Source: Saccharicrinis aurantiacus (lineage in GTDB: Bacteria > Bacteroidota > Bacteroidia > Bacteroidales > Marinilabiliaceae). Taken from it: 64,000 nucleotides of DNA. The notes beneath the pieces were generated by a model. It was not told where the DNA came from. It ran no database searches and saw only the letters and a list, made by a program, of their open reading frames with translations. The position numbers and the translations under genes are program-made. Positions 6,943 to 16,896 of this stretch are shown in pieces (within the stretch, counting starts at the first letter, position 1; every line of letters begins with the position of its first letter). Where the stretch lies: assembly GCF_001660705.2 (NCBI RefSeq), contig NZ_LYBV02000021.1:1-64000 (forward strand). Direction: 5' to 3'.

Positions 6943-9087
6943 CTACAGCCAACCCAATACATCGTGCGCAATGCACCAACGTTTTTCTTTAATTTCGGCA
7001 CCCTGACCTTCAACCCAGTGTTTGAAAAGTTTATCGATGGTACCATCTTTCGATTTTAGCTCAATCCATGTATCCACATATTCTTTCCAGCTTGAATCGT
7101 TTTGAGGTATGGGATATGCGTTGGGAATTGTTACAATATTGGGCTGTGGCACCACTACCTGATAATACGGGTAAATTAAAGTCCATGCAGCTCCAGCTTC
7201 AGCTGAAAATAGTAGGGCATCTGCATCGGGGTGATTGCCTTTAAAAAACTGACGTGGACTGGCAACGTTGAGTACCTCGCCATTAGGCATTGCCGTACTA
7301 AGTTTTGCTGTTAAATATGGATTGGCACTCACTATTTTTAATGAGTCTTTCTTGTTTAAAGATTCACTGTTGCCAAATAACTTTCTGTTGTAATCGGGTA
7401 CTATAAATGCTAAGGTTTGGTTGAGGTAAGTTATACTAAAGTCGTTCGTCTCAAGCATGTCAATGGTTTTTGAAACGCCCGACATAATAATGTTGATGTT
7501 TCCTTTAGCCAAATGCAAGGGCATGTTCTCATAGCTAACTCTATAAAACTCGGGTTTAACCCCTAATTCTTCAGCCAATAAATGCGCCATTTCCACATCA
7601 AAACCAACCAATTCCCCTTCGTTGTTTCGGTATGCATAGGGCAAATGATCTGAGATGTATCCTACGCGTAGTACACCTCTTTCTCTAATATCGCGTAAGT
7701 TATTTCGTCTAAACTTAATAATGCTATCATTGGCGTAGTTGCCATCGGTAATAACTTTGGCCTTTTGGTGTGGAGTTCTGAATTCCATTTGAACGAATTC
7801 TTCGTACTGATTGGATTCTAACAAGGTTTCCTTTAGGTAATAACGAGCGCCAATAAATAACCCAACTGTTAATACAGAGCCAATTATTACTCCTTTAATC
7901 AATTTACCAAAGTCTATTCCGGCTTTGCCAATGGTCCATTTTACAGTTATTATGGTTAGGGCTATTAAATGAATGGTACCTAAAACCACACGTATTCTAT
8001 CGGTATAAACACTGGATATCACAAATAATTGAAACATATCCTGCGGTAATTTAAATAGGTCGAGCAAAAAAGGAATACCAGTAACCGGAGCCACAAAACT
8101 ACTAAGAGTAGTAGCAAATACGAATGCTATGTTCTCAAACAATCCGAATGAACTTCCCATGTACCAAGCCACAAACGGAACAAATACAAAAACCACAAAG
8201 GTTCCAATGTTTGGGAAAGGGTAAGAAAGTGGTACTAATAACTCAATTTTAGATTCCTCGTCCTCCGTTAAGCCGTGCTTACTTTCTTTAATCAACTGTT
8301 TAATATCATCAATTAACTGCGGAAGTACTATTATTATTTTACTTGTTGCAAAAATGGTAAGCATGGTGGTTTTTGTTACTGCAAACAAGCGCGAGGGTTT
8401 AATGCCTGTGGTCACATTAATAAGCATTGGTAGCCAGTAACCTCCTAGCAGTATTACTGCAAGGCTATACATAATAATGTAGGAGTGCAAGCGCTGCATT
8501 TCTTCAACCGTCATTGTGCCTGCGTTGTAGGCTCCAATGGCAAATACTCCAATAGGAGTAATTCTTACCACCATTTTATTAATCTCGTTAAGGGCATCAC
8601 CCAGTATATCAAGATTGTCTAATAACTTTTCCTTATTCTTAATGCCGGTAAGGCCTATACCTAAAAATATACTAAACAGAACAACCGCAGGCACCACATT
8701 ATTGGCCATCGAACTAAAAGGGTTAGATGGAATGTACAGATCAATAAAGTTCAAGGGTTCTTCAATGGCAATTACCGCGGGGTTGAAAAAAGAGCCTGAA
8801 GTCCACTCGGGTAATATAAGCGGCAAGAATAGTAAGGTTACCACCCCAATGCCAAGAATTGAAGCCAAAACAATAACGCCTTTTAGTAGCATGTCTTTAC
8901 CATCAACCAACGACATTCGACCTAAGTTAGCAATGATGCCTACCATAATATAAGGTAAAACCGTCATCTGCATTAGGCCAATAAAACCATCGCCAATGTA
9001 ATGTAAAGGTTCACAGAGTTCTCCAAAAAACAGACCTACTCCAATACCTAATAATAACCCTAATAATATCTTTGTTGATAACTTCAT
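6943..9087 (-). CDS. Dicarboxylate/amino-acid:cation symporter fused to a periplasmic solute-binding domain
   Basis: Starting at the ATG at 9087 (an upstream in-frame ATG at 9108 is also open) gives 714 residues. The first ~430 form an SDF-type (GltP/DctA) membrane carrier: MKLSTKILLGLLLGIGVG, repeated hydrophobic segments, and a hairpin-like TSKIIIVLPQL. The last ~240 form a family-3 solute-binding domain (RERGVLRVGYISDHLPYAYR, LVGFDVEMAHLLAEELGV), the type that binds polar amino acids for ABC importers. The usual SDF ligand motif with D, R, T and N near the last helix is altered here (SSVYTDRIRVVLGTIHLIAL). The binding domain would be periplasmic and could hand ligand to the carrier. It is monocistronic or paired with the exporter gene upstream. 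Confidence 0.85.
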   Translation of the reverse strand: MKLSTKILLGLLLGIGVGLFFGELCEPLHYIGDGFIGLMQMTVLPYIMVGIIANLGRMSLVDGKDMLLKGVIVLASILGIGVVTLLFLPLILPEWTSGSFFNPAVIAIEEPLNFIDLYIPSNPFSSMANNVVPAVVLFSIFLGIGLTGIKNKEKLLDNLDILGDALNEINKMVVRITPIGVFAIGAYNAGTMTVEEMQRLHSYIIMYSLAVILLGGYWLPMLINVTTGIKPSRLFAVTKTTMLTIFATSKIIIVLPQLIDDIKQLIKESKHGLTEDEESKIELLVPLSYPFPNIGTFVVFVFVPFVAWYMGSSFGLFENIAFVFATTLSSFVAPVTGIPFLLDLFKLPQDMFQLFVISSVYTDRIRVVLGTIHLIALTIITVKWTIGKAGIDFGKLIKGVIIGSVLTVGLFIGARYYLKETLLESNQYEEFVQMEFRTPHQKAKVITDGNYANDSIIKFRRNNLRDIRERGVLRVGYISDHLPYAYRNNEGELVGFDVEMAHLLAEELGVKPEFYRVSYENMPLHLAKGNINIIMSGVSKTIDMLETNDFSITYLNQTLAFIVPDYNRKLFGNSESLNKKDSLKIVSANPYLTAKLSTAMPNGEVLNVASPRQFFKGNHPDADALLFSAEAGAAWTLIYPYYQVVVPQPNIVTIPNAYPIPQNDSSWKEYVDTWIELKSKDGTIDKLFKHWVEGQGAEIKEKRWCIAHDVLGWL

Positions 9088-9207
9088 GTGCAAACAATTA
9101 TAACTCATATGCAGGGTATTAAACCCTATATGAATTGAAAGGCAAAAAATAAGGAATTTTTTGCAATACTACAGCTTCAAAAAAGTACAATAAGTATTAA
9201 ACTTCAT

Positions 9208-10413
9208 TTATTTATTGGCTTCGCGGAGTGCTTTAGCATACAGAATGTTTGCAATTAAGGCACAAGCAAACATTGCGCTCCCGATAGGAATCAGATTTTC
9301 GGCCTTAAATAAGGAGATTACACTACCTATTATAAAGCTCAGTAAAAAACGGCTAATGCCGATGGTTGCATTGGCAGAGCTACTTACTTTGGGGTTGATG
9401 TTTAATATAACTGCCGTTCCATTTCCGAATACCAAACCCAAACTACCTATGAATAATACAATGCCTGAAAACACCCACCAAAGTTCAGGTTCTGCTTGGG
9501 ATACGGATACTAGAATAATGATTCCTGCAATAAGTTCAAGCAATAAACCTGCTCGTAAAATATAGCGTGGGCGATAACGCTTCAGTAGAAAAGTATTTAA
9601 GAATGATAATAAAATATTGAGTAAAATATTGGCTCCAAATAAGTATGGAAATAGACTTCTGTCGATACCGAAATATTCAATGTAGATAAAAGATGAACTG
9701 GTAAGGAAAATGTATAAGCCCGACATTGAAAAACTTATGGCAAATAGCAGAATAACCGATAGTCTATCAGAGAAAAACTCTCGGTATTTATCTAAAATCT
9801 GGTTTCGAGTAACTTTTTTTGTAATCAATTCTTTACTTCTCGATTCGGGTACAATAATAAAGAAGGCAGAAAATAACACTACCGCAAATATAAATAGGAA
9901 GTGAAATACGGCTTGCCACCCCTTAAAGTCAATTAATAAAGACCCAATAACCGGAGCAAATAACGGAGCAAGCATCATCATTAAACTAACAATGGTTACC
10001 ATCTTAGCTACCTGTTTCCCTTCGTACCAGTCTCTAATAAAAACGTTAGCTGTAACTGTGGCAAATCCTCCGCCAAAAGCTTGGAATACGCGAAGCACAA
10101 GTATATATTCTATTTCTTTACAAAAGGATATGCCTAGTGCGGATAATCCATATAAGGCAATACCGAACAGTGCAATTCTACGTCGGCCAAATGAATCGGA
10201 TAAAGGGCCTCCGAAAAAATTACCGAGGGCGAATCCTAGAAAATATAAAGTTATGGTAAGTTCAACAACGCTAATGTGTACCCCAAAAACATCCGACATT
10301 ATTGGCATAGCTGCCAAATAGGTGTCAATGGCTAAGGGTGAAAGGGTTGCTAAGGCTGCTAACATTACAGTTAACAAGGGTATGGCTTTGTGTTGAATAT
10401 TTTTAATGGGCAT
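9208..10413 (-). CDS. Bcr/CflA-type multidrug efflux MFS transporter
   Basis: A 401-residue, twelve-helix major facilitator protein. The N-terminal motif LSPLAIDTYLAAMPIMSDVF is the signature of the Bcr/CflA drug-resistance branch, and GGPLSDSFGRRRIALFGIAL is the loop 2-3 motif of proton antiporters. It probably exports drugs or metabolites by proton exchange in the inner membrane. The ATG at 10413 is chosen over the upstream open start at 10458 because a perfect -7 element sits at 10429-10436, downstream of that position. The gene is divergent from the propeller regulator at 10557. Confidence 0.88.
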   Translation of the reverse strand: MPIKNIQHKAIPLLTVMLAALATLSPLAIDTYLAAMPIMSDVFGVHISVVELTITLYFLGFALGNFFGGPLSDSFGRRRIALFGIALYGLSALGISFCKEIEYILVLRVFQAFGGGFATVTANVFIRDWYEGKQVAKMVTIVSLMMMLAPLFAPVIGSLLIDFKGWQAVFHFLFIFAVVLFSAFFIIVPESRSKELITKKVTRNQILDKYREFFSDRLSVILLFAISFSMSGLYIFLTSSSFIYIEYFGIDRSLFPYLFGANILLNILLSFLNTFLLKRYRPRYILRAGLLLELIAGIIILVSVSQAEPELWWVFSGIVLFIGSLGLVFGNGTAVILNINPKVSSSANATIGISRFLLSFIIGSVISLFKAENLIPIGSAMFACALIANILYAKALREANK

Positions 10414-10428
10414 AAAATAATTTTGATA

Positions 10429-10436
10429 CAAATATA
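10429..10436 (-). promoter_or_regulatory. -7 element of the Bcr/CflA gene
   Basis: The minus strand reads TATATTTG (TAnnTTTG). It lies 16 bases upstream of the ATG at 10413, so transcription would start just before that codon, which decides the start of the transporter. Confidence 0.5.
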
Positions 10437-10556
10437 GCCTATAACGGCTTGTCAACAACTAACGTTACCGAAAAATGTTAAATCACCCCTTAAAGAATTG
10501 TTTGAATCAATCGACTTTGTATATTCACACTACAAACACTAATAGTTGGCAAGGGT

Positions 10557-13454
10557 ATGAATTATAATCTCTTTAAATATATCATCGCATTAATTGTAGT
10601 GCATATAGGTGTGGTCTCATATGCGCAAATTAAAAAGATAGGCTTGGCTGAGGTGGAAGTTTTTAATAGGCGACAGTATAATGGAGCTACTCAAAACTGG
10701 AAGATTACTCAATCAGAATACAATTATATATATGCTGCTAATAACGATGGTTTACTTGAATTTGATGGGGAGACTTGGCGAAAATACATAAATACTGGTA
10801 ACACTATTGTTAGAAGTACTTATGCAACTCATAATCGAATATACGTTGGGGCTATTAGCGAGTTGGGTTACTACTCATATAATGAGAACGAGAGCCTAGT
10901 ATATCATTCATACAGTAATTTAGGGAACTTAAATACATTAGGCGATTATTGGACTATACTTGAGATTAAGGATCAAATAATATTTCATTCACAACAAGGG
11001 CTCGCTATTATTAAAGATGATAAGTTGCTTAAAACTATTGCGGCCCCTAGTATATTAATATCCTGTTTTAAGGTGAACAATACCATACTTGTTCAAGATG
11101 AGGAAGAAGGTCTCATGGAGCTACGAGGATTCGAATTATATCCCATATCAGGTGGGCATAGGTTTAAGGGACAAGTCATCGGTTCCATGATGTCACTCTC
11201 CAATAGCGAAGTACTTATTGGTACCATGAAAGAGGGGCTTTTTGTTTGGGATATGACTACAATAAAACCATGGGACAGTCCTACAAACAAGATGTTAGAT
11301 AAAGCCAATGTATTTTGTGGTACGGTTCATTCCAATGAGCTTTTAGTGTTTGGAACCATACAGAGTGGAATTATAATTACCGATAAAAAAGGCAAGCTAG
11401 TAATGCATATCGATAAGGATAAGGGGCTTAAGAATAATACTGTTCTGGGTGTTTTTGTTGATATTGAAGGAAACATATGGTGCGGACTTGATAATGGTAT
11501 TGCTCGAATAGCTTTAAATGCACCTGTCACTTTTATTAGTTCGTATTTTGATTTAGGTACAGGATATACCTCTAGTAAAATTGGTGATGATTGGTATTTT
11601 GGTACCAACCAAGGCTTATTTACCATTAACAATAAGAGCCTGGTTAATCCGGAAAAAACACATTCTGATTTTAAAAAGATTGAGGGGACCGATGGTCAGG
11701 TGTGGTCAATATATAATAATGGCACAAATCCGCTTTGTGGCCATAACTTAGGTGTTTTCGAAATAGATGGGAATCGATCTAAACTAATTACTCCTTCATC
11801 CATCAGAGGGGTTTGGAATTTTAAACCCGTCCCTAATAATCCCAATCTATTAATGTGTGGTACATATAGCGGGTTAATTCTATTGAGGTGGAATGGTGCC
11901 AATTGGGTTTTTCATAAGAAACTAAATGATTTTGATGTTTCATCACGATTTATCGAATGGGATGCCTTAAGTAATTTATGGGTATCACATGGTTCAATTG
12001 GAGTATATAAAATAAGTTTCAATAGTGCCCTAGATGAGATTGACAAGGTTGAGTTATTTAGTACAGATTATTTTTCTGAGAATAGCAGCGTAGTGGTTTC
12101 ATCTGTGGCCGGAGAAACCATTTTATCATGTTCTGATAAGGTGTTTTATATCAATCAATACGGTAAGATTGCTGATTATACACAATTAAATAAGTACTTT
12201 CCTTCAAAAGAATTTCCTTTAAGTTATCAACAAGATAAATATGGTAATATTTGGTACTTCTTCGAAAATCATACGGGTGTATTAAGACTTTTAGAAGATG
12301 GCAATTACATAAGGATAGAAAACCCTTTTACAAACCTTAAACAGAAATTAGTTTCAAGTTTTGAAAATGTATTTGTTGCCGATCAGGCAAATGCCGTTTT
12401 TGGTATTGAAGATGGCTTTGCCCATTACTCAACTCAGGATAACAACAACTTTAGGTTACCACTATACGTGCACATGCGCTATTTTAAAAGTGAAAATGAT
12501 ACCATGGTGGTTGCACTAAACCAAAAGAAAGTGCAAACACAGCAAGCTATACCTCAAATTAATTTTGCTGATAATACTATTGAAATCGCTTATGCGAGCC
12601 CGTATTTCGATGATCAGGAGGTTTTGTATCAATCAAAATTGCACGGCGTTGATGCTCACGAAACAGAATGGACCCGCAATACAACACGTATATTTACGCA
12701 GTTGCACGAAGGGAAATATCAATTTGATGTTAAAGCAAAAAATAGTTACGGCACGGTATCAGAAACCCTTAGTTATAAGTTTGTTATTAAACCGCCTTGG
12801 CATAGAAGCAACACAGCCAAAATCATTTACCTTATACTGATATTGTTAACGGCATCTCTGCTCGGATTTATTTTTAACAAAAGGGTAGAAGTAAGTAGAG
12901 CCCGCGAAAAACTGAAACAACAAGAGCGCTTTAAACGAAGAGAAGAGAAATTAAAGAATGAAGCTTTGCGCAACGAAAAGGAGCTAATTAAAATGCGTAA
13001 TGATAAATTACGTACCGATGTATTGCATAAGGAAAAAGAGTTAGCCAATTCAACTATGAACATTATTCATAAAAATGATTTTTTAGTATCTATAAAGGAG
13101 AGCTTGAAACAAATTAAGAAAGTAACAGATGTAAGCCAATTGCAACAAAAGGTAAATAAGCTTATTAAAAACATTGATAAGGATATTGATAGCGAAAGTT
13201 ACTGGGAAATATTTGAAGTGCACCTTGAGCATATTCACGAAGACTTTTTGAAGCGCTTATTAGAACGTCATCCCGACCTTAATTCTAAAGAGAAAAAGCT
13301 GTGTGCCTATATTAGGATGGGGATGAGTTCAAAAGATATCGCATCGCTTATGAATATTTCTGCTCCAACAGTTGATAACAATAGATACAAACTACGTCAG
13401 AAATTAAATATTGAGCAGGGTACAAACCTTAATAAGTATATTACAGATATGTAA
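10557..13454 (+). CDS. Membrane-spanning beta-propeller sensor with Y_Y_Y and LuxR-like HTH domains
   Basis: A 965-residue one-protein regulator. It has a signal peptide (residues 1-23, ending SYAQ) and a long periplasmic propeller of two-component-regulator type repeats (GNIWCGLDNGIARIAL, GNIWYFFENHTGVLRL). A triple-tyrosine (Y_Y_Y) domain lies near 670-745 (LHGVDAHETEWTRN, HEGKYQFDVKAKNSYG) and one membrane helix near 755-775. A basic coiled coil (about 785-850) follows, then a C-terminal helix-turn-helix (LNSKEKKLCAYIRMGMSSKD, ISAPTVDNNRYKLRQKL). There is no histidine kinase or receiver domain. It probably senses a glycan in the periplasm and activates the SusC/SusD locus starting 295 bases downstream. 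Confidence 0.88.
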   Translation: MNYNLFKYIIALIVVHIGVVSYAQIKKIGLAEVEVFNRRQYNGATQNWKITQSEYNYIYAANNDGLLEFDGETWRKYINTGNTIVRSTYATHNRIYVGAISELGYYSYNENESLVYHSYSNLGNLNTLGDYWTILEIKDQIIFHSQQGLAIIKDDKLLKTIAAPSILISCFKVNNTILVQDEEEGLMELRGFELYPISGGHRFKGQVIGSMMSLSNSEVLIGTMKEGLFVWDMTTIKPWDSPTNKMLDKANVFCGTVHSNELLVFGTIQSGIIITDKKGKLVMHIDKDKGLKNNTVLGVFVDIEGNIWCGLDNGIARIALNAPVTFISSYFDLGTGYTSSKIGDDWYFGTNQGLFTINNKSLVNPEKTHSDFKKIEGTDGQVWSIYNNGTNPLCGHNLGVFEIDGNRSKLITPSSIRGVWNFKPVPNNPNLLMCGTYSGLILLRWNGANWVFHKKLNDFDVSSRFIEWDALSNLWVSHGSIGVYKISFNSALDEIDKVELFSTDYFSENSSVVVSSVAGETILSCSDKVFYINQYGKIADYTQLNKYFPSKEFPLSYQQDKYGNIWYFFENHTGVLRLLEDGNYIRIENPFTNLKQKLVSSFENVFVADQANAVFGIEDGFAHYSTQDNNNFRLPLYVHMRYFKSENDTMVVALNQKKVQTQQAIPQINFADNTIEIAYASPYFDDQEVLYQSKLHGVDAHETEWTRNTTRIFTQLHEGKYQFDVKAKNSYGTVSETLSYKFVIKPPWHRSNTAKIIYLILILLTASLLGFIFNKRVEVSRAREKLKQQERFKRREEKLKNEALRNEKELIKMRNDKLRTDVLHKEKELANSTMNIIHKNDFLVSIKESLKQIKKVTDVSQLQQKVNKLIKNIDKDIDSESYWEIFEVHLEHIHEDFLKRLLERHPDLNSKEKKLCAYIRMGMSSKDIASLMNISAPTVDNNRYKLRQKLNIEQGTNLNKYITDM

Positions 13455-13749
13455 TTTAGTTCCATAATTTAGGATAAATTGAAATAATTCATTTCGGATA
13501 ACATTACAACTAATCCAATTTTTGTTAACGAATGCAAATTTGTAATTGTGAGGTAAGTGAATATTATATATTAATACTATGATGAACATTAAATAGCTTT
13601 ATATTAAATATTTGGTAATTTTAAAATGAGAAAAAAGTGAGAAGTAATATGTAGTATAATGAGATTTAAGTGACTTGATAAATTACCATTTATTAACAAT
13701 TGAGAGCAATATTTGCATAAAATCAATTGTCACTTAAAATCCAATTATT

Positions 13750-16700
13750 ATGAAACATGTCTTAGGGATTTTTCTCTTTTTATTGGCTATAACAAGTCAA
13801 GCACAAAATTTAACAGTAACAGGAACAGTTACTGGTGAATCAGATGGACTTCCCATACCAGGTGTAAGTGTACTTATCAAAGGTACAACTAATGGTACTA
13901 TTACCAACATTGATGGTAAATATTCAATTCAAGCCGTAACAGGTGAAACGCTTCAGGTTTCTTTCATCGGAATGCAAACACAAGAAATAATCGTCAACTC
14001 ATCTACAATAAATGTAACATTAGGTGCTGATGTTACAGATATAGATGAGGTCGTGGTTGTTGGTTATGGTGTACAGAAAAAGAGTGTAGTAACTGCTGCT
14101 ATAAGTAGCGTTTCTGCCGAGGATCTTGATCTTACAAACCCAGCCAGGGTTGAGGATGTTCTAAAAGGTAGAGTATCTGGTGTGCAGATAACTCAAAGTT
14201 CTGGTCAACCTGGTGCAGATTCAAAAGTTAGAATCCGTGGTGTTGGTACTATTAATAATAGCGAACCTCTATATATTGTAGATGGTATGGCTGTTGGTGG
14301 AGGTATCAATTACCTTAACCCTTCAGATATCGAATCTGTTGAAATCCTTAAAGATGCTGCTTCTGCTGCAATTTACGGTGCTCGTGCTGCAAATGGTGTA
14401 GTGTTAGTAACTACAAAGTCAGGTAAAAAAGGTAAAGCAACTATTAGCTACGACTTTTCTTACGGTATGCAGAATCCATGGAATAAACGTGATGTATTAA
14501 ACTCAAAAGAATACATGACGATTATGAATGAAACTGCTTTAAATGATGGCAACAGCCCTATGTTTTCTACAGAAGAGATTGCAGCGGCTGGTGAAGGAAC
14601 AAATTGGCAGGATGAAACATTTAATAAAAATGCTCCAATTCAAAACCACCAAGTAAGTATTAGTGGAGCTAGTGATAAAGCCAGTTATTTCTTGTCTTTT
14701 GGTTATTTTAATCAAGAGGGTATCATAGGTGGTGATTATGGTAGATCAAACTACGAACGCTATAGTATCAGAACAAATAATACTTATGATGTTTTTGAAG
14801 AAGATCGTAAGCTTTTAAAGAAATTTAGAGTTGGTGTAAACCTTGGATATTCTAGAGTTGAGTCAACAGCCATTGAAACAAACTCAGAGTTTGGTTCTGT
14901 TTTGGGTAGTGCTGTAGCATTTAGTCCTTTGGTTCCAGTATATGCCGAAGATCCTGATGCTGTATTAGCACAGTATCCAACTGCTGTTACTGATAAAGAT
15001 GGTCGTGTTTTCTCAACACCACCAAGTGGATTTCAAGAAATTGCCAACCCAGTAGCAATGTTGAATGCGCCAACAAATACATTTGATAATTCAGATAAAA
15101 TTGTGGCAACCTTTTGGGGAGAACTAGATATTATCGATAATCTTAAGTTCAAAACAAGTTATGGTGCTGATTTAGCATTTTGGGGTTCGGATGGTTATAC
15201 CTTCCCTCACTTTTTAGCTTCTCAAGGTAAAGATATTACTCGTAGTGATGTTCGTTCATCAATGAACAGAGGTTACACTTGGCAGTTAGAGAATACATTA
15301 AGCTATGTGAAAACATTTAATGAGAAACATAACTTTTCTGCATTACTTGGTCAATCAGCACAAAAGTATACCTACCGTACTTTATCAGGAAATGATTTTG
15401 ACTTGTTAGAGTATGATCCTAACAAGGCCAATATTGATTATGGTACTGCTGATAGAGATGATGAAAGAGTTTCTGGTGGTACTGGCGGATATTCTGCAAA
15501 AACATTAGCTTCTTACTTTGGTAGATTAGATTATAATTACGACGAAAGATACATGTTACAAGCAACCGTTCGTCGTGATGGTTCTTCAAACTTCGGACCG
15601 GATAATAAATGGGCAGTATTTCCATCTTTCTCAGCCGGTTGGAATATTACTAATGAAGCTTTTATGGAAGATGCACCACAATGGTTAAACTATTTAAAGT
15701 TACGTGCTAGTTGGGGTAGAAATGGTAACGAAAATATTGGAGCCTTTAGCTACACAAGTTTAATGAGTGGGCAACAAAATTATTATTTCGGAGCTGGAGA
15801 TAGCCAAAGCTTAGCCTACGGTGCTAGTCAGGCGCGTATTGCAAACCCAAATGTTCTTTGGGAAGAATCAGAGCAATTAGATATTGGTTTTGACGCACGC
15901 TTTTTCGATAGCGCTTTAACTTTCGGATTTGATTATTTTGTAAAAAATACAAACGGAATGTTAATGGAACTACCAATCCCAGGATATGTTGGATTAGGAG
16001 CTCCTACGGCGAATGTTGGTGATATGGAAAACCGAGGTATTGAATTTGAGATTTCATACAAAAACAATATTGGCGACTTTATTTACAGCATTGGAGCCAA
16101 CGCTTCATTAATTAGAAATAAACTAATTGAATTAGGAAACGAGTCAGGAGAAATAGTTTATAGTAGCAATGGTACTGCTGGTATTGGCGACTATGTAAAA
16201 GGAGAGAATGGTGAAGTATTCCCTTATTTTTATGGTTATAAAACAGATGGTATTCTTCAAAACCAAACACAAGCTGATGAGTACAATTCAATGTACGGGC
16301 AGTCAGCTCAACCAGGTGATGTGATTTTCCAAGATGTTAATGGCGATGGCGTTATTGATGATGAGGATCGTACTAAAATTGGGCAAGGAATGCCAGATTG
16401 GACTTTCGGTATTAATCTTGGTGCTGAGTATAAGAACTTCGATTTAAATATGTTTTTCCAAGGGAGTGTAGGAAATGATATTTTTGATTTCTCACAACGT
16501 GGAGATATTCCAAACATGAATAGACCAACTTGGGTACTTGACCGTTGGACAGGAGAAGGAACTTCTAATAAAATTCCTCGAATGACTTCTGCTGATTATA
16601 ATTACAACTGGAAGTCTTCAGATTTATATATTAAAGATGGTTCATTTGTTCGTCTTAAGAATATTCAACTGGGGTATTCATTACCAAAAAATGTTCTTCA

Positions 16701-16878
16701 AAGCATCGCCATACAACGATTGAGACTGTATGTGGCAGCTGAAAACCTATTAACATTTACAAATTACGATGGGTTCGAACCTGAAATTGCTTCAGGCGAT
16801 TATATGAGTATTGGTGTGGATAAGGGGATTTACCCACAAGCAAGAACTTTCTCAGTTGGAGCTAACATTACTTTCTAA
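13750..16878 (+). CDS. SusC-type TonB-dependent outer-membrane glycan transporter
   Basis: A 1042-residue SusC-family receptor. It has a signal peptide (ends SQAQ) and a carboxypeptidase-regulatory-like domain at ~25-95 (VTGTVTGESDGLPIPGVSVL). The TonB-box-like segment DIDEVVVVGYGVQKK is followed by the plug domain with VRIRGVGTINNSEPLYIVDG and SAAIYGARAANGVVLVTTKS, then a barrel ending in FSVGANITF. It imports oligosaccharides across the outer membrane with the SusD partner encoded 18 bases downstream. The 5' region from 13455 is AT-rich with a near-consensus -7 (AATATTTG at 13708-13715). Within the locus it is the first structural gene, and the enzymes suggest beta-1,3-glucan fragments as cargo. 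Confidence 0.93.
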   Translation: MKHVLGIFLFLLAITSQAQNLTVTGTVTGESDGLPIPGVSVLIKGTTNGTITNIDGKYSIQAVTGETLQVSFIGMQTQEIIVNSSTINVTLGADVTDIDEVVVVGYGVQKKSVVTAAISSVSAEDLDLTNPARVEDVLKGRVSGVQITQSSGQPGADSKVRIRGVGTINNSEPLYIVDGMAVGGGINYLNPSDIESVEILKDAASAAIYGARAANGVVLVTTKSGKKGKATISYDFSYGMQNPWNKRDVLNSKEYMTIMNETALNDGNSPMFSTEEIAAAGEGTNWQDETFNKNAPIQNHQVSISGASDKASYFLSFGYFNQEGIIGGDYGRSNYERYSIRTNNTYDVFEEDRKLLKKFRVGVNLGYSRVESTAIETNSEFGSVLGSAVAFSPLVPVYAEDPDAVLAQYPTAVTDKDGRVFSTPPSGFQEIANPVAMLNAPTNTFDNSDKIVATFWGELDIIDNLKFKTSYGADLAFWGSDGYTFPHFLASQGKDITRSDVRSSMNRGYTWQLENTLSYVKTFNEKHNFSALLGQSAQKYTYRTLSGNDFDLLEYDPNKANIDYGTADRDDERVSGGTGGYSAKTLASYFGRLDYNYDERYMLQATVRRDGSSNFGPDNKWAVFPSFSAGWNITNEAFMEDAPQWLNYLKLRASWGRNGNENIGAFSYTSLMSGQQNYYFGAGDSQSLAYGASQARIANPNVLWEESEQLDIGFDARFFDSALTFGFDYFVKNTNGMLMELPIPGYVGLGAPTANVGDMENRGIEFEISYKNNIGDFIYSIGANASLIRNKLIELGNESGEIVYSSNGTAGIGDYVKGENGEVFPYFYGYKTDGILQNQTQADEYNSMYGQSAQPGDVIFQDVNGDGVIDDEDRTKIGQGMPDWTFGINLGAEYKNFDLNMFFQGSVGNDIFDFSQRGDIPNMNRPTWVLDRWTGEGTSNKIPRMTSADYNYNWKSSDLYIKDGSFVRLKNIQLGYSLPKNVLQSIAIQRLRLYVAAENLLTFTNYDGFEPEIASGDYMSIGVDKGIYPQARTFSVGANITF

Positions 16879-16896
16879 CTCAAAAAAGATACAATT

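Noticed and set aside
9112-9126. AGGGTATTAAACCCT as an operator for the symporter gene
   Set aside because: It is a short dyad upstream of the start with no second copy or known regulator, so no call is made.
16770-16782. tRNA T-loop-like word GGTTCGAACC
   Set aside because: It lies inside the SusC reading frame and no cloverleaf can be built around it.
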